Source of the DNA: G963667675 sp964291545
Lineage (GTDB): Bacteria; Chloroflexota; Dehalococcoidia; Lucifugimonadales; UBA3495
Assembly: GCA_964291545.2 (NCBI GenBank)
Contig: OZ219861.1
Coordinates: forward strand, 744,001-808,000
Length of the DNA: 64,000 nt
Reading direction: 5' to 3'
The notes under the pieces were generated by a model, which was given only the letters and a program-made list of their open reading frames with translations, ran no database searches and was not told where the DNA came from. Below, piece after piece: positions 15,793-24,681 of the stretch. Numbering within the stretch: the stretch's first letter is position 1; each line of letters begins with the position of its first letter. Made by a program: the position numbers and the translations under genes.

Positions 15793-18231
15793 TTATTGGA
15801 AGCGCCTTACCAGGTCATCCTGCGTCAACATGAGCGCCGACGCAACCCCGTTCAAGGCCGCGAGGGCTGCATCCCGAGACGCCTCCGTTATCTCGCTGGC
15901 TTCCGCCTGTAAGTACGAGATGATTGTCTCGTCCGCGGACGGGTCGGCGTTGGCTACTTCGGGCTGAATGGACTGGTAGAACGCCAGCGCCTCTACCTGA
16001 TGGGTCCCTGGGTCTGTCCCTTCCTGCACGTCATCCAGCGCGACGCCAATGTACCTTACCGTCGCCAGATAGAAAATGGCGTTGAAGCGAGAGAACACCT
16101 CTTGGGCGGCAGCGTTGCACGCCGCTGAGTCGCCCGTTTCGGCCGCCTGCCGCACCCGCTCGAAAGCCTCGCGCAAAGGAATGTCAAGCGTCCCCTCGCG
16201 TCCGAAATTGGCCTCGCGGCTGCGCGCCAGGGCAGACAACGAGTTCGGGTAATCACCATCCACCTCCAGGCCTACGTATATGGCCCAACCTTCATCCACG
16301 TCGCCCGAGTCCAGGTCGGCGCAGCCCCCGATCACATAGTGCTTGGACCAGTGATAGAGGACCCTAAGGATACCCTTGTTTATGGCCTGCCGCCTTTGGG
16401 CATCGGTGTAGTCCTCCGCTTCTCCGCGCTGGCGTATGGCGTTGTTGATGGGAGAGTCGAGGAACGTCCCAGACCCGTAGAACTCGGTTGCCAGGGGAAA
16501 CTCCTCCGCCCGCTCCGGATCGCGAGCAAAGCCGCGGAGGGTCTTGCTGCGGACGCCAATCCGGGTGTGCATACCCACTTCGTACAGCAGGAATATTTCC
16601 GCCGCAGGCAGGGGCTGGCCCTCCTTGATTACGTTGGTCAGTTTGGCTATTTCCTGGTAGTCCGATGGAATTTTCTGGTAGTGTTCCCGGTTGGTTGTAG
16701 CGTGGTAGTAACCGTCGGACTGAGTCGGGCCGATGGTCTCCAAGGGAAGGCCCACTGGAATAAACATGCTGTTGGATAAGTCTAGTTCACCGGTGTAAGG
16801 CGCCGGGGCTCCGCTGGGGCCATCGCCGGTATCGTCATCGAACCTGGTGACCAAGTCATCCCGCGTCAACAGAAGCGACGACGAGGTCCGGTTGAGGGCG
16901 GCGAGAGCGCGGTCGCGGGATTGAACAGTTATCTGGTCCGGTTCGGCCGTAAGGTAGCCGATGATCGTCTCGTCTGCAGCCGGGTCGGCCTTGGCAACGT
17001 CAGGTTGGATTGACCTATAGAACGCCAGAGCTTCGACCTGGTGGGTTCCCAGGGCGTCGTGGTCGCCGGCCTCGGCGTCGTCCAAGACCCGGCCGATGTA
17101 CCTGACGGTACTAAGGTAGAAGATAGCGTTGAAGCGGGAGTATACCTCCTGGGTCGCTTCTGCCAGCGCCTCCTCGTCGCCGTCATCCGCCGCTTGCCTG
17201 GCACGGTCCATGGCCTGCCGGAGGGGTATGTCGATATCACCCTGCCGCCCGAAGTTTCCCTCTCGCCCCTGGGCCACGGCGGCCAGCGAGTTCGGGTATC
17301 CCCCGTTGACTTCCTCGCCGACATACACGGCCCATGCTTCGTCGATCAGGCGGGAACTCATGCGGTCTTCCCCGATGATCATGTAGAACTTGGCCCAGTG
17401 ATAGAGGATTCTGAGAGCCGACTTGTTGATTGCCTGCCGCTTCTGGGCGTCGGTGTAGTTCTCCGCTTCTCCCCTTCCGCGTACGGCGTTCTCAATGGGG
17501 TCGTCGAGGAAGGTGTCTGACCCGTAGAACTCGGCCGAGTCAGGATAGTACGTAGACGGTGTGGAGCCGGTGGCAAAACCGCGTAGCGTACGGCTCTGTG
17601 GGCCGAGGCGAGTGTGAGGACCGGCTTCGTAGAGAAGCCAGATCTCCGCCGCAGGCAAGGCCTTACCTTCCTTGATGACGTTGGTCAGCTTGGCGATCTC
17701 CTGGTAGTCGGTGGAAATCTTCTGGTAGATCTCGCGATTCGTAGTGGGTGTGTAATAGCCGTCAGACTTGGTGGGGCCTTCGGTATCGTAACTGAGGCCA
17801 ACCGGGATGGTTAGGCCCCCGGTTTCGCCTTGGACAGCCGAGTATCCAGTGGCCGTGCCTGTGCCGGTGGCGGTACCCGTGCCTGTGCCGGTGGCGGTGG
17901 CGGTGGCGGTACCCGTGCCCGTGCCGGTGGCGGTGGCGGTGGCGGTACCCGTGCCCGTGCCGGTGGCGGTGGCGGTGGCGGTACCCGTGCCCGTGCCGGT
18001 GGCGGTGCCGGTGCCCGTGCCAGTGGCAGTGCCTGTTCCCGTACCTGTTCCCGTACCGGTGCCCGTGCCGCTCACGGAACCGGTACCGCCGTCGATTACC
18101 TCGATTCCGGGCCGGTCCTCCCCGTTGCCGTCTCCGCAGGCCGCGATTAACAACAGCAGCAGGGCCATAACCCCGATGATCCAGAAGTAAGTCTTACCGC
18201 CTTTCGGCTTGTTGGCGCCCCACATTTGCAT
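15793..18231 (-). CDS. Two-domain FEA1-like (iron-assimilation) lipoprotein with Thr-Gly repeat linker
   Basis: An 812-residue secreted lipoprotein: hydrophobic segment 16-31 and lipobox LIAAC (C32). A linker of almost pure TG/TA repeats (about 49-129) follows, then two homologous domains of about 330 residues (from about 142 and about 480). Each domain has SDGYY..TTNRE.YQKI, DYQEIAKLTNVIKEG, LPAAEI.LLYE.G.HTR.G, SRTLRGFA, a DE(A/G)WA.YVG segment and ALAFYRSIQP. This pattern resembles FEA1/H43 proteins, periplasmic iron-assimilation proteins first known from Chlamydomonas. The neighbouring ferric-binding lipoprotein supports an iron role. The family call is from memory and tentative. The ATG follows AGGAGAGGT. 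Confidence 0.6.
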   Translation of the reverse strand: MQMWGANKPKGGKTYFWIIGVMALLLLLIAACGDGNGEDRPGIEVIDGGTGSVSGTGTGTGTGTGTGTATGTGTGTATGTGTGTATATATGTGTGTATATATGTGTGTATATATGTGTGTATGTGTATGYSAVQGETGGLTIPVGLSYDTEGPTKSDGYYTPTTNREIYQKISTDYQEIAKLTNVIKEGKALPAAEIWLLYEAGPHTRLGPQSRTLRGFATGSTPSTYYPDSAEFYGSDTFLDDPIENAVRGRGEAENYTDAQKRQAINKSALRILYHWAKFYMIIGEDRMSSRLIDEAWAVYVGEEVNGGYPNSLAAVAQGREGNFGRQGDIDIPLRQAMDRARQAADDGDEEALAEATQEVYSRFNAIFYLSTVRYIGRVLDDAEAGDHDALGTHQVEALAFYRSIQPDVAKADPAADETIIGYLTAEPDQITVQSRDRALAALNRTSSSLLLTRDDLVTRFDDDTGDGPSGAPAPYTGELDLSNSMFIPVGLPLETIGPTQSDGYYHATTNREHYQKIPSDYQEIAKLTNVIKEGQPLPAAEIFLLYEVGMHTRIGVRSKTLRGFARDPERAEEFPLATEFYGSGTFLDSPINNAIRQRGEAEDYTDAQRRQAINKGILRVLYHWSKHYVIGGCADLDSGDVDEGWAIYVGLEVDGDYPNSLSALARSREANFGREGTLDIPLREAFERVRQAAETGDSAACNAAAQEVFSRFNAIFYLATVRYIGVALDDVQEGTDPGTHQVEALAFYQSIQPEVANADPSADETIISYLQAEASEITEASRDAALAALNGVASALMLTQDDLVRRFQ
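17845..18087. repeat. Coding minisatellite (6-bp/36-bp units) in the FEA1-like gene
   Basis: The whole stretch consists of hexamers of the GGTGGC/GGTACC/CGTGCC type. Three perfect tandem copies of a 36-bp unit occupy 17890-17997, flanked by degenerate hexamers. It encodes the Thr-Gly/Thr-Ala linker on the minus strand. Units are multiples of three, so slippage would change linker length without breaking the frame. Confidence 0.9.
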
Positions 18232-18309
18232 ACCTCTCCTATGTGTATATATGTGTATAGCTTGGTCCCTTGTTTTCCAGAAACCGCAGCGTGCGGGTAT
18301 ATCTGCCGC

Positions 18310-21300
18310 TTACGTACTCAAAAGCTGCCTGACCATCGCCGTTGGAGCCTTCCACAAATACTTGGGGCTGATGAACGACTTTCCCTTGGAGCGGTACTCG
18401 TAAGAGATGGGAACTTCGCGCATTCGCATCCCCTTCTTCAGGAGGTCCAACGTCAGCACCTGGGCATAGTTGTAATCGTGGATGATTTCGGCGCACTCCA
18501 GGGCCCGTCGTGAGAAGGCCCTGAAACCCGTCTGCCCGTCGCTGATGCGCCGGCCGGAGGCGAGGCACAGCAGCCCTGTGAATGCGATGTTGCCCAAGTA
18601 CCGCAACAAGGGTTGTCGTTTCCTGGTTCCCCGGTACCGGGAGCCCAGAACGTAGTCTGCCTCTCCGGATGCCACGGGATTCAACAGGTGGGGAATCTCC
18701 TCAGGGGAGTATTCCCCGTCGGCATCGATATACACCGCGGCCCGCGCGTCGATGTCAATGGCCGTCGCCAGCCCCGTCCTAAGCGCCGCGCCTAAACCCC
18801 GGTTGGCGCCGTGCTGCACCACCACGTCGGCTCCGTAGTCGCGGGCAACGTCGGCGCTTCCGTCAGTGGACCCGTCGTCCACCACGATTACGGACAGGTT
18901 GGGCACATCTCCCCTGGGTATCCGGGATAGCGTGGCCGGAAGATTTTGGGCTTCGTTGTGGGCCGGAATGATGACGGCCACCGGCTTGGAGTATTCATCG
19001 TCTCCGGCCGCCGCCAGCACCTGGCCCACCGACTGGTGCGGCGGCTTGACGCCCAGGAAGTAGGCTATGGTCGGGGCTACGTCCATGACCGACCTGGGTT
19101 CGTCGAACTTTCCAACTCGGTCTACCCCGGCCCCCCACATGATGCAGGGCACGTGGATTTCCTCCCGGGTCATGTGGCCATGCCCCCCGATGCCGATTCC
19201 CTGGCCATGGTCGGCTGTGATGAGTACGGCGGCGTCTTCCAGGTATCCTTGTTCTTGGCACCAGGCCAGGAATTGCTCTATTTTGCCGTCCGCCTCTTCG
19301 ATCTTTGCCAGGTACTCGGAGTTGTAGCTGCCGCGGGCATGTCCGGTCTGGTCAACGCTCAATAACTGGAGGACCAACAGCTCGGGATCGTCCCGCTCCA
19401 TGACTGTCCGGGCCCGGGCAACCAAGGCGTCGTCGATTTGGTCGTTGTGGGTCACGGCAGTCACGGTTTCCACGTCATCGCCGAAGGCGTCGACCAGATG
19501 GGCGATCCCCACCAGTTTCCCGCTCATGCCTGAGTCCCGCAGGGAATCGAAAATGGACTGGCACTTGACGCCCAAGCTGGGGACAAAGTTGCTGCGCATG
19601 CCATGCACCTTGGGGGGAGCGCCGGTGAACATTGAGCTGAATCCGGTGACAGTCCGGGCGGGATAAACGGTAGTCGTATTGCGGTAGTCCGCCCCTTCGC
19701 GGCGGAGACGGTCTATGCAGGGCGTGTCGGCCTCCAACAGGCGGTCCGCGCGGCACCCGTCGATGACTATGGCAATGAATCGCCTGCACCTGCGGTGAAC
19801 ACCGTCGGCGACCAGGCGAGTCGGGGCCAGGGAAGGCGCCGGCGGCCAGGTGAAGAACCATTGGTGCACCAGCACGGCAACTATGGCCAGCCCCGCAATG
19901 AATCCCTCCACCGCAATCACCGTTTCAACTCCGGGGCGCTGCACCATCACCTGGAACGCCGTCACCAGCAGCAGAGCCTTGGGAATTTGTTCCAGGAAGT
20001 TGCCGCTGGTCGGGTCCGGGTTCTCCAATACCAGCCGCCAGAACCGGGTGAAGTTGGTCCAAGGCGTGCCAATGCGCAGGTGGTAGTACACCGTGCCCCA
20101 AAGGACTACCGTAAAGAGCAGATAGCAGCCCAGCACCAGCGCCAACGAATACAGGTCCACGAAACGGAATAGGGCCACAAACAAGGCCAGGGATAACCAT
20201 AGGGCCAAACGCAGCTTCAACGGAAAGTCGAAGCGGTAGAACACCAGGAACAGCGGGACTAGGGCGGCTAACGCTATGCCAGATTTGGGCCAGTAACCCG
20301 GGTCGGTAATGTGGGGCAGACTCAGCAACCCCAACATGGAGACCACGAATACCGGGGTAAAGGGCTTGCCCTCGTTGAATACGTTCCAAAGCCGGGCCGC
20401 CGCCACCTCGAACCGAGAGGCGGCTTTTTGGCCGTCGTCAGTCCCCCTGAAGCCCCTCAGTGGGTTCAACTCAGGCAGGCGCTTGACGGCCAAAAAGGTA
20501 AAGCCCAGCGCAAAGGTGTAGGAGTACGCGAATTTCAGGCCGTGGGTGAGGACGGCTAACGCCAAGCCCTCTTGCAACGGGACGCCCTGGGAATGTAGCG
20601 CGCCCGTCATCACCCCCTCGTATACGCCGATTCCTCCCGGCGTCACGTGGAACACCTGGAATACGATGGTGAAGGCGGTAACAGCGACGGCGGCGGGAAT
20701 CGACAGTTCTACGCCAAGGACCCTGGCCGCAACGATAAGGACCGCCGCCTCCAACACCCAACTGGGAAGCGTCCAAAACGCCGCTTGCGCAACCCGTTTG
20801 CCGGACACCTGCCTTAGCTGCGCGTACAGTATGTCGAACCGGGAGCGCAGCGGCGCAGGCATCCAATGGCTAACGCGGCCGCTGCGGGCCAAGGTCAAAA
20901 GCCCTGCAACTCCCAAGACTACCGCCGCCGGCAATGCCAGTCCCTCGAGCCACGGGCTCGCCCCGGTTGATAGGGAGACGGCGAATCCAACGACTGCAGC
21001 TATGGATACCAGCGCAGCGAAGTCCAGCGTCCTGGCGACCGCTGTCGTCGTTGCGGCTTCCGCCAATGGAACCCCGTACCTCCCTGCCAGTAGCGGACGG
21101 ACAAACTCGCCCAGCTTCAAAGGAGCCACGTGATTGACCAGCAGCCCGGCCTGCAGAGCAAGAAATAGCTGGCGCAAGTTGGTGCGATGCACCATTAGCG
21201 CCTGCCAGGCCGTGGCCCTCAACCAGAACGCGCCCGTGTAAGCGGCGACCATTACCGCCAACAGCCAGGGTTGCTCACCGAACCGCCCTACGGCGGCGCG

Positions 21301-21459
21301 TAACTGAGGCCAATCGGTCAGAAACGCTATCAGGAGCGCGGCTGCCACAAAAATAGACAGAGCTATGAAAGCGCGGTAAATCGGGACCGTGGGACGGTTT
21401 ATCCCTCGGGCGTTAGAGGCCATTAAAGGGTTCTGTGTTGACTCTGTGCCATTTATCAT
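18310..21459 (-). CDS. Three-module membrane protein: flippase-like + type I phosphodiesterase + GT2 glycosyltransferase
   Basis: A 1049-residue fusion. Residues about 25-340 are a multi-pass LPG-synthase/UPF0104-like region (HVAPLKLGEF(V)RP and VTPGGIGVYEGVM motifs). Residues about 370-560 are a second group of hydrophobic helices. Residues about 560-800 are an alkaline-phosphatase-superfamily phosphodiesterase: VIDGCRAD, TVYPARTVTGFSSMFTG, SVDQTGHARG and ITADHGQGIGIGGHGHMT with the metal-binding Asp/His residues. Residues about 825-1049 are a DPM1-like GT2: IPAHNEA, VVDDGSTDGS, YIDADGEYSPEE and QTGFRAFSRRA. Each module is common alone; I do not know this combination as a standard family. 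It heads the operon with the FEA1-like, FbpA-like and GT-C genes. There is no obvious ribosome-binding site at the ATG; M13 is an alternative. Confidence 0.8.
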   Translation of the reverse strand: MINGTESTQNPLMASNARGINRPTVPIYRAFIALSIFVAAALLIAFLTDWPQLRAAVGRFGEQPWLLAVMVAAYTGAFWLRATAWQALMVHRTNLRQLFLALQAGLLVNHVAPLKLGEFVRPLLAGRYGVPLAEAATTTAVARTLDFAALVSIAAVVGFAVSLSTGASPWLEGLALPAAVVLGVAGLLTLARSGRVSHWMPAPLRSRFDILYAQLRQVSGKRVAQAAFWTLPSWVLEAAVLIVAARVLGVELSIPAAVAVTAFTIVFQVFHVTPGGIGVYEGVMTGALHSQGVPLQEGLALAVLTHGLKFAYSYTFALGFTFLAVKRLPELNPLRGFRGTDDGQKAASRFEVAAARLWNVFNEGKPFTPVFVVSMLGLLSLPHITDPGYWPKSGIALAALVPLFLVFYRFDFPLKLRLALWLSLALFVALFRFVDLYSLALVLGCYLLFTVVLWGTVYYHLRIGTPWTNFTRFWRLVLENPDPTSGNFLEQIPKALLLVTAFQVMVQRPGVETVIAVEGFIAGLAIVAVLVHQWFFTWPPAPSLAPTRLVADGVHRRCRRFIAIVIDGCRADRLLEADTPCIDRLRREGADYRNTTTVYPARTVTGFSSMFTGAPPKVHGMRSNFVPSLGVKCQSIFDSLRDSGMSGKLVGIAHLVDAFGDDVETVTAVTHNDQIDDALVARARTVMERDDPELLVLQLLSVDQTGHARGSYNSEYLAKIEEADGKIEQFLAWCQEQGYLEDAAVLITADHGQGIGIGGHGHMTREEIHVPCIMWGAGVDRVGKFDEPRSVMDVAPTIAYFLGVKPPHQSVGQVLAAAGDDEYSKPVAVIIPAHNEAQNLPATLSRIPRGDVPNLSVIVVDDGSTDGSADVARDYGADVVVQHGANRGLGAALRTGLATAIDIDARAAVYIDADGEYSPEEIPHLLNPVASGEADYVLGSRYRGTRKRQPLLRYLGNIAFTGLLCLASGRRISDGQTGFRAFSRRALECAEIIHDYNYAQVLTLDLLKKGMRMREVPISYEYRSKGKSFISPKYLWKAPTAMVRQLLST

Positions 21460-21659
21460 GTATACAATTCTGGTATTACGACTTATACAGCTAGTTCAGA
21501 ATAACGTATATACTTAATCAAGTTGCCAGTGCAAACGTATATCATGGAAATATATTGATGTCAATATGTAGTTATTACCGGCGTTTGGCATCAAGTCTTG
21601 AAACGCTGTTATAGCGATGCCGGGGTACCGGCTATCGAACGCGTACAAGGAGGTAGGCG
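21460..21659. promoter_or_regulatory. AT-rich divergent promoter region
   Basis: This 200-bp spacer between divergent genes is much more AT-rich than the rest of the window. It contains GTATAC (near 21460), GTATATAC and a further CGTATAT, which resemble the palindrome in the promoter at 23920-23939. Similar GTATATA tracts lie upstream of the FEA1-like gene (18241-18258). It must hold the promoters of ugd and of the four-gene minus-strand operon, but no single -35/-10 pair stands out. Confidence 0.5.
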
Positions 21660-23102
21660 TTGAAAATCACCGTTATTGGGCTGGGTCACCTGGGTGTTGT
21701 GGCCGCCGGCGGGCTGGCTATGGCTGGCCACCAAGTCACGGGGGTCGACGTGGACGATCTGACCGCCAGGCGGCTGCGGTCCGGCCAAGCGCCGGTCTAT
21801 GAGCCGGGCCTGAGGGAGTGGATCGCGGCAGGACTCGACCGCGGGAATCTAAGTTTCTTTCATAGGGACGAGTTTCCCGGCCCGTTGGGAGACGTTGCGC
21901 TGGTCGCCACCGGTACGCCGGCGGCCGAGAATGGAGCGGCCGACCTGAGCCAAGTCCGGTCGGCGTTGACCTGGGTCAAAGAGCAAGCCCCCCGCGACCT
22001 GGTGTTGGTTATGAAGAGTACAGTACCGCCAGGTACCGGCTCGGCGGTCCTGGAGCATGAGCTGGCCGGGCCTGGTGTCGACTACGTTGCAAATCCGGAG
22101 TTCCTCCAGGAGGGTCGGGCCCTGGAAGGCTGGATGTTCCCAGAGCGGATAATTCTTGGAGTCAGCGAGGACTCAGGGCGTGCCATCGCCGCGGTAAAAG
22201 AGATGTACTCCGGCATCACAGCCCCCTATTTGATTGCCGACATTACCAGCGCAGAGATGATCAAGTACGCCAGCAATGCCTTCTTGGCGACTCGCATATC
22301 GTTCATCAACGAGATCGCCTCTCTTTGCGACCAGGTTGGGGCCTCCATTGATGCCGTTAGCGATGGCCTGGCTATGGACCAGCGAACTGGGACCAAGGTA
22401 CATGCCGGCATTGGATACGGCGGCTCGTGCTTCCCCAAGGACGCACGAGCTCTCGACCATGTGGCGGCAGCCAGCGGAATTGCTCTCGACTTGCTTAGAT
22501 CGGTAATAGCGGTGAATAGTCGACAACGCCTCTTGCCTCTGACCAGGCTCCGGGCTAGGTTCCCCGGGTCTATGGGCGGACTGACCGTCGGGGTGTTGGG
22601 ACTGGCTTTCAAGCCTGGCACGAACGATGTCCGGGAAGCGGCGTCGTTGGCGGTCATTGACGCCCTGGTCAAAGACGGGGCAGAAGTTAAGGCGTACGAC
22701 CCCCGGGCCAACGACGCCGCCCGCCGCTCGCTGCCGCCCTCGGTACAATTCGTGGACAGGCCCGAGGACACGGCCCACGGAGCCCACGCATTGGCGCTCC
22801 TCACCGAGTGGCCGGAGATTGTTCACGCGGATTGGGGCGCCATGGCGGCCGCCATGCGGCGTCCAATGTACCTGTTTGACGGCCGCAACGCCCTCGACCC
22901 AGGAATCATGGGACGGCTTGGGTTCGAGTATGTGGGTGTAGGTAGAGGCCTCGGCGGACCGTCGCAAGAGCGCGATCTGGATAAAGCCATATTTCCCGCT
23001 GTGCCCCGGTACGCCGACGGTTCAACCCTGACAGCCTCCAAATTGGACCATGAACCGGAGCGGCTGACGTCGCTGGCCCACGGCGCAGCGGGCCTTGACT
23101 GA
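21660..23102 (+). CDS. ugd: UDP-glucose 6-dehydrogenase
   Basis: The 480-residue enzyme oxidises UDP-glucose to UDP-glucuronate with two NAD+. It starts KITVIGLGHLGVVAAGGLA, the Rossmann GxGxxG. It has NPEFLQEGRAL in the substrate region, EMIKYASNAFLATRISFINE, and GYGGSCFPKD with the catalytic cysteine at residue 257. The C-terminal domain ends at about 440 and carries an extra 35-40 residue polar tail. The start is TTG, well placed after AAGGAGG (21648-21654). The stop TGA overlaps the next ATG frame boundary (TGAATG), so the two genes are coupled. UDP-glucuronate could feed the epimerase at 12185 for surface polymer synthesis. Confidence 0.93.
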   Translation: MKITVIGLGHLGVVAAGGLAMAGHQVTGVDVDDLTARRLRSGQAPVYEPGLREWIAAGLDRGNLSFFHRDEFPGPLGDVALVATGTPAAENGAADLSQVRSALTWVKEQAPRDLVLVMKSTVPPGTGSAVLEHELAGPGVDYVANPEFLQEGRALEGWMFPERIILGVSEDSGRAIAAVKEMYSGITAPYLIADITSAEMIKYASNAFLATRISFINEIASLCDQVGASIDAVSDGLAMDQRTGTKVHAGIGYGGSCFPKDARALDHVAAASGIALDLLRSVIAVNSRQRLLPLTRLRARFPGSMGGLTVGVLGLAFKPGTNDVREAASLAVIDALVKDGAEVKAYDPRANDAARRSLPPSVQFVDRPEDTAHGAHALALLTEWPEIVHADWGAMAAAMRRPMYLFDGRNALDPGIMGRLGFEYVGVGRGLGGPSQERDLDKAIFPAVPRYADGSTLTASKLDHEPERLTSLAHGAAGLD

Positions 23103-23840
23103 ATGCGTAACGCCCCGGAAATAGCCATAGTCGCCCCCGGTCGTCCTCGGGACCGGATGGCCCGCTTAGGCGGAGTCTTCCTGCTGTTGACCGCGGTCGC
23201 CACCGCAGCAGCGGTTTTTACCCGCGTCGCTGCCGACGCCGATCAGGACACATTGCTGGAGTCGCTCCTGGCGGTGGACGACAGCCGTGTCGTGTACGGC
23301 ATCTCCGGCGTAGCCAGGTCCCTGGCCGGCGCGGCGCTGTTTGCGGCCGGTCTGTTCCTATGGAAGACCTGGATCATCCGGGAGAGGTTCGCCACGTCTT
23401 GGGTGCCCTATCTCTTGGCCGGGTCAGGACTATGTACTGCGGTGTCCGGAGCCATGGTCTTGGTTGTGGCGGCCTACCCGGAGCCCCAGGCGGCAGTCGT
23501 CGGCGGAGCCCTCACGGGAGACATCTCCGAAACGGTGGAGGTGGCTTGGGACCTGCGGTGGATTACCGCCAAGGCCGGCTTCGCCATTGCCGGGGCCGCC
23601 CTGATGCTGGCAGCTCGGTACCAGTGGCAGGTGGGCGGGACTTTTATGCGCGTCGCGCCGGTTTCGGCCCTTATAGGGTTTGCGATGCAGTTCATTTGGA
23701 TAGACTCGGCAACGCTATTGCACCCGGTGGTGGGGTCGGCGTTCTTTCTTTGGCTCGTGGCTATCGGAGCCATGCTTGCCACCGGGCGGACAGAACGACT
23801 CTTCATCCAGCGCTATGCCGGCGGCCAAGTCCAGACTTAG
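23103..23840 (+). CDS. Integral membrane protein of unknown function
   Basis: A 245-residue protein with about six hydrophobic helices (starting GGVFLLLTAVATAAAVF near residue 23, ending HPVVGSAFFLWLVAIGAML). The architecture resembles DUF4386-like small membrane proteins and the unrelated 226-residue protein at 26038, but no family motif is recognised. It begins immediately after the ugd stop and is probably in the same transcript. Confidence 0.7.
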   Translation: MRNAPEIAIVAPGRPRDRMARLGGVFLLLTAVATAAAVFTRVAADADQDTLLESLLAVDDSRVVYGISGVARSLAGAALFAAGLFLWKTWIIRERFATSWVPYLLAGSGLCTAVSGAMVLVVAAYPEPQAAVVGGALTGDISETVEVAWDLRWITAKAGFAIAGAALMLAARYQWQVGGTFMRVAPVSALIGFAMQFIWIDSATLLHPVVGSAFFLWLVAIGAMLATGRTERLFIQRYAGGQVQT

Positions 23841-23908
23841 AAGGCCGGCGCTTCACGCTTCTCTGCTCCAACTGGGACACCTCGTCGCCGAACTCCGTAA
23901 AATAACTA

Positions 23909-23939
23909 TTGACAACGTGTTTAGTATGTGTATACTAAA
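23909..23939 (+). promoter_or_regulatory. Sigma-70-like promoter with an overlapping 20-bp palindromic operator
   Basis: TTGACA (23909-23914) and TATACT (23931-23936) are separated by 16 bp. The palindrome TTTAGTAT-GTGT-ATACTAAA (23920-23939, perfect 8-bp arms) covers the spacer and the -10, so a bound repressor would block polymerase. The likely target is the gene at 24132. The leader between 23940 and 24131 has no gene. Confidence 0.7.
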
Positions 23940-24131
23940 TCGCTGACAATGGGCAGCAGTATCCTATTTATAAGTATGCGAGACGTTGCTTCGAATTAAT
24001 ATATATAGAAAGTCGTCACGGCTTCGTGCCGGCTCAACGGCTCGCGGTCACATCCCATCCTGCCCCAGGCTTCGGTGGCGTCTGCAGTGCGTGCGGAGGT
24101 GGTGGAATACTATCCCAATCAGGAGGCAGCT

Positions 24132-24641
24132 ATGACACCAGTGTTCCCATACTTGATCCGCAGGTCTGACGACGGCTGGCGCGGCGAATTGCTGTTGCGC
24201 CTCAAAGACAGCCGGTCCGTGTATATGGTGCACCTACCCTTGGAGCAAGCCAGGGTACTTGCGGTGGAGATGCGGGGGCTAGCTACCGACCAGTGCGCGC
24301 AGCATCACCTGACCCTGCGCATGGCTGAGGCTCTAGGAGCCAGTGTCAGCCACATAATAATCCGCAGCACCGGGCATGCGGACGAAGTGCTGGGGACAAT
24401 GTGTTTGATCACCGACGAGGGCCTGCAGGACGTCACCGTGGATGCGGCGGCCGCCCTGGCCCTGGCCGTTCACGTCGGCCTCCCGATCTTCATGGACGGA
24501 GAGTTCTCGCAGGTGGACAGCCCTCTTAGGGCGTCCCATTGGCATGACGACGAGCCCGTTGCAACTCCGATTCCCAAGGTGTTTCGCGACGTTGTCGAGG
24601 GGCTGGAATTTCCCGGACATAACGGAGACCAGTCGACATAG
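24132..24641 (+). CDS. BFN-domain (DUF151, bifunctional nuclease-like) protein
   Basis: The protein is 169 residues from the ATG at 24132, which follows AGGAGG by five bases; an upstream GTG at 24075 has no such site. The core shows the DUF151 order: LLLRLKDSRSVYMVHLP, EMRGL, then TLRMAEALGASVSHIII, a TMCLITDEGLQDVTVDAAAALALAVHVGLPIFM segment, and a variable tail. BFN proteins were named for nuclease activity in plants; in bacteria the role is unclear and many occur beside translation or sugar genes. The operator-like promoter upstream suggests regulated expression. Confidence 0.75.
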   Translation: MTPVFPYLIRRSDDGWRGELLLRLKDSRSVYMVHLPLEQARVLAVEMRGLATDQCAQHHLTLRMAEALGASVSHIIIRSTGHADEVLGTMCLITDEGLQDVTVDAAAALALAVHVGLPIFMDGEFSQVDSPLRASHWHDDEPVATPIPKVFRDVVEGLEFPGHNGDQST

Positions 24642-24681
24642 GCCAGGCCCCAAATAAAGAATAGGAGCGGACGATACCACC

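Noticed and set aside
17807..18190. Plus-strand frames of pure Pro-Val or Gly-Ala repeats
   Set aside because: They are the other frames of the minisatellite that encodes the Thr-Gly linker on the minus strand.
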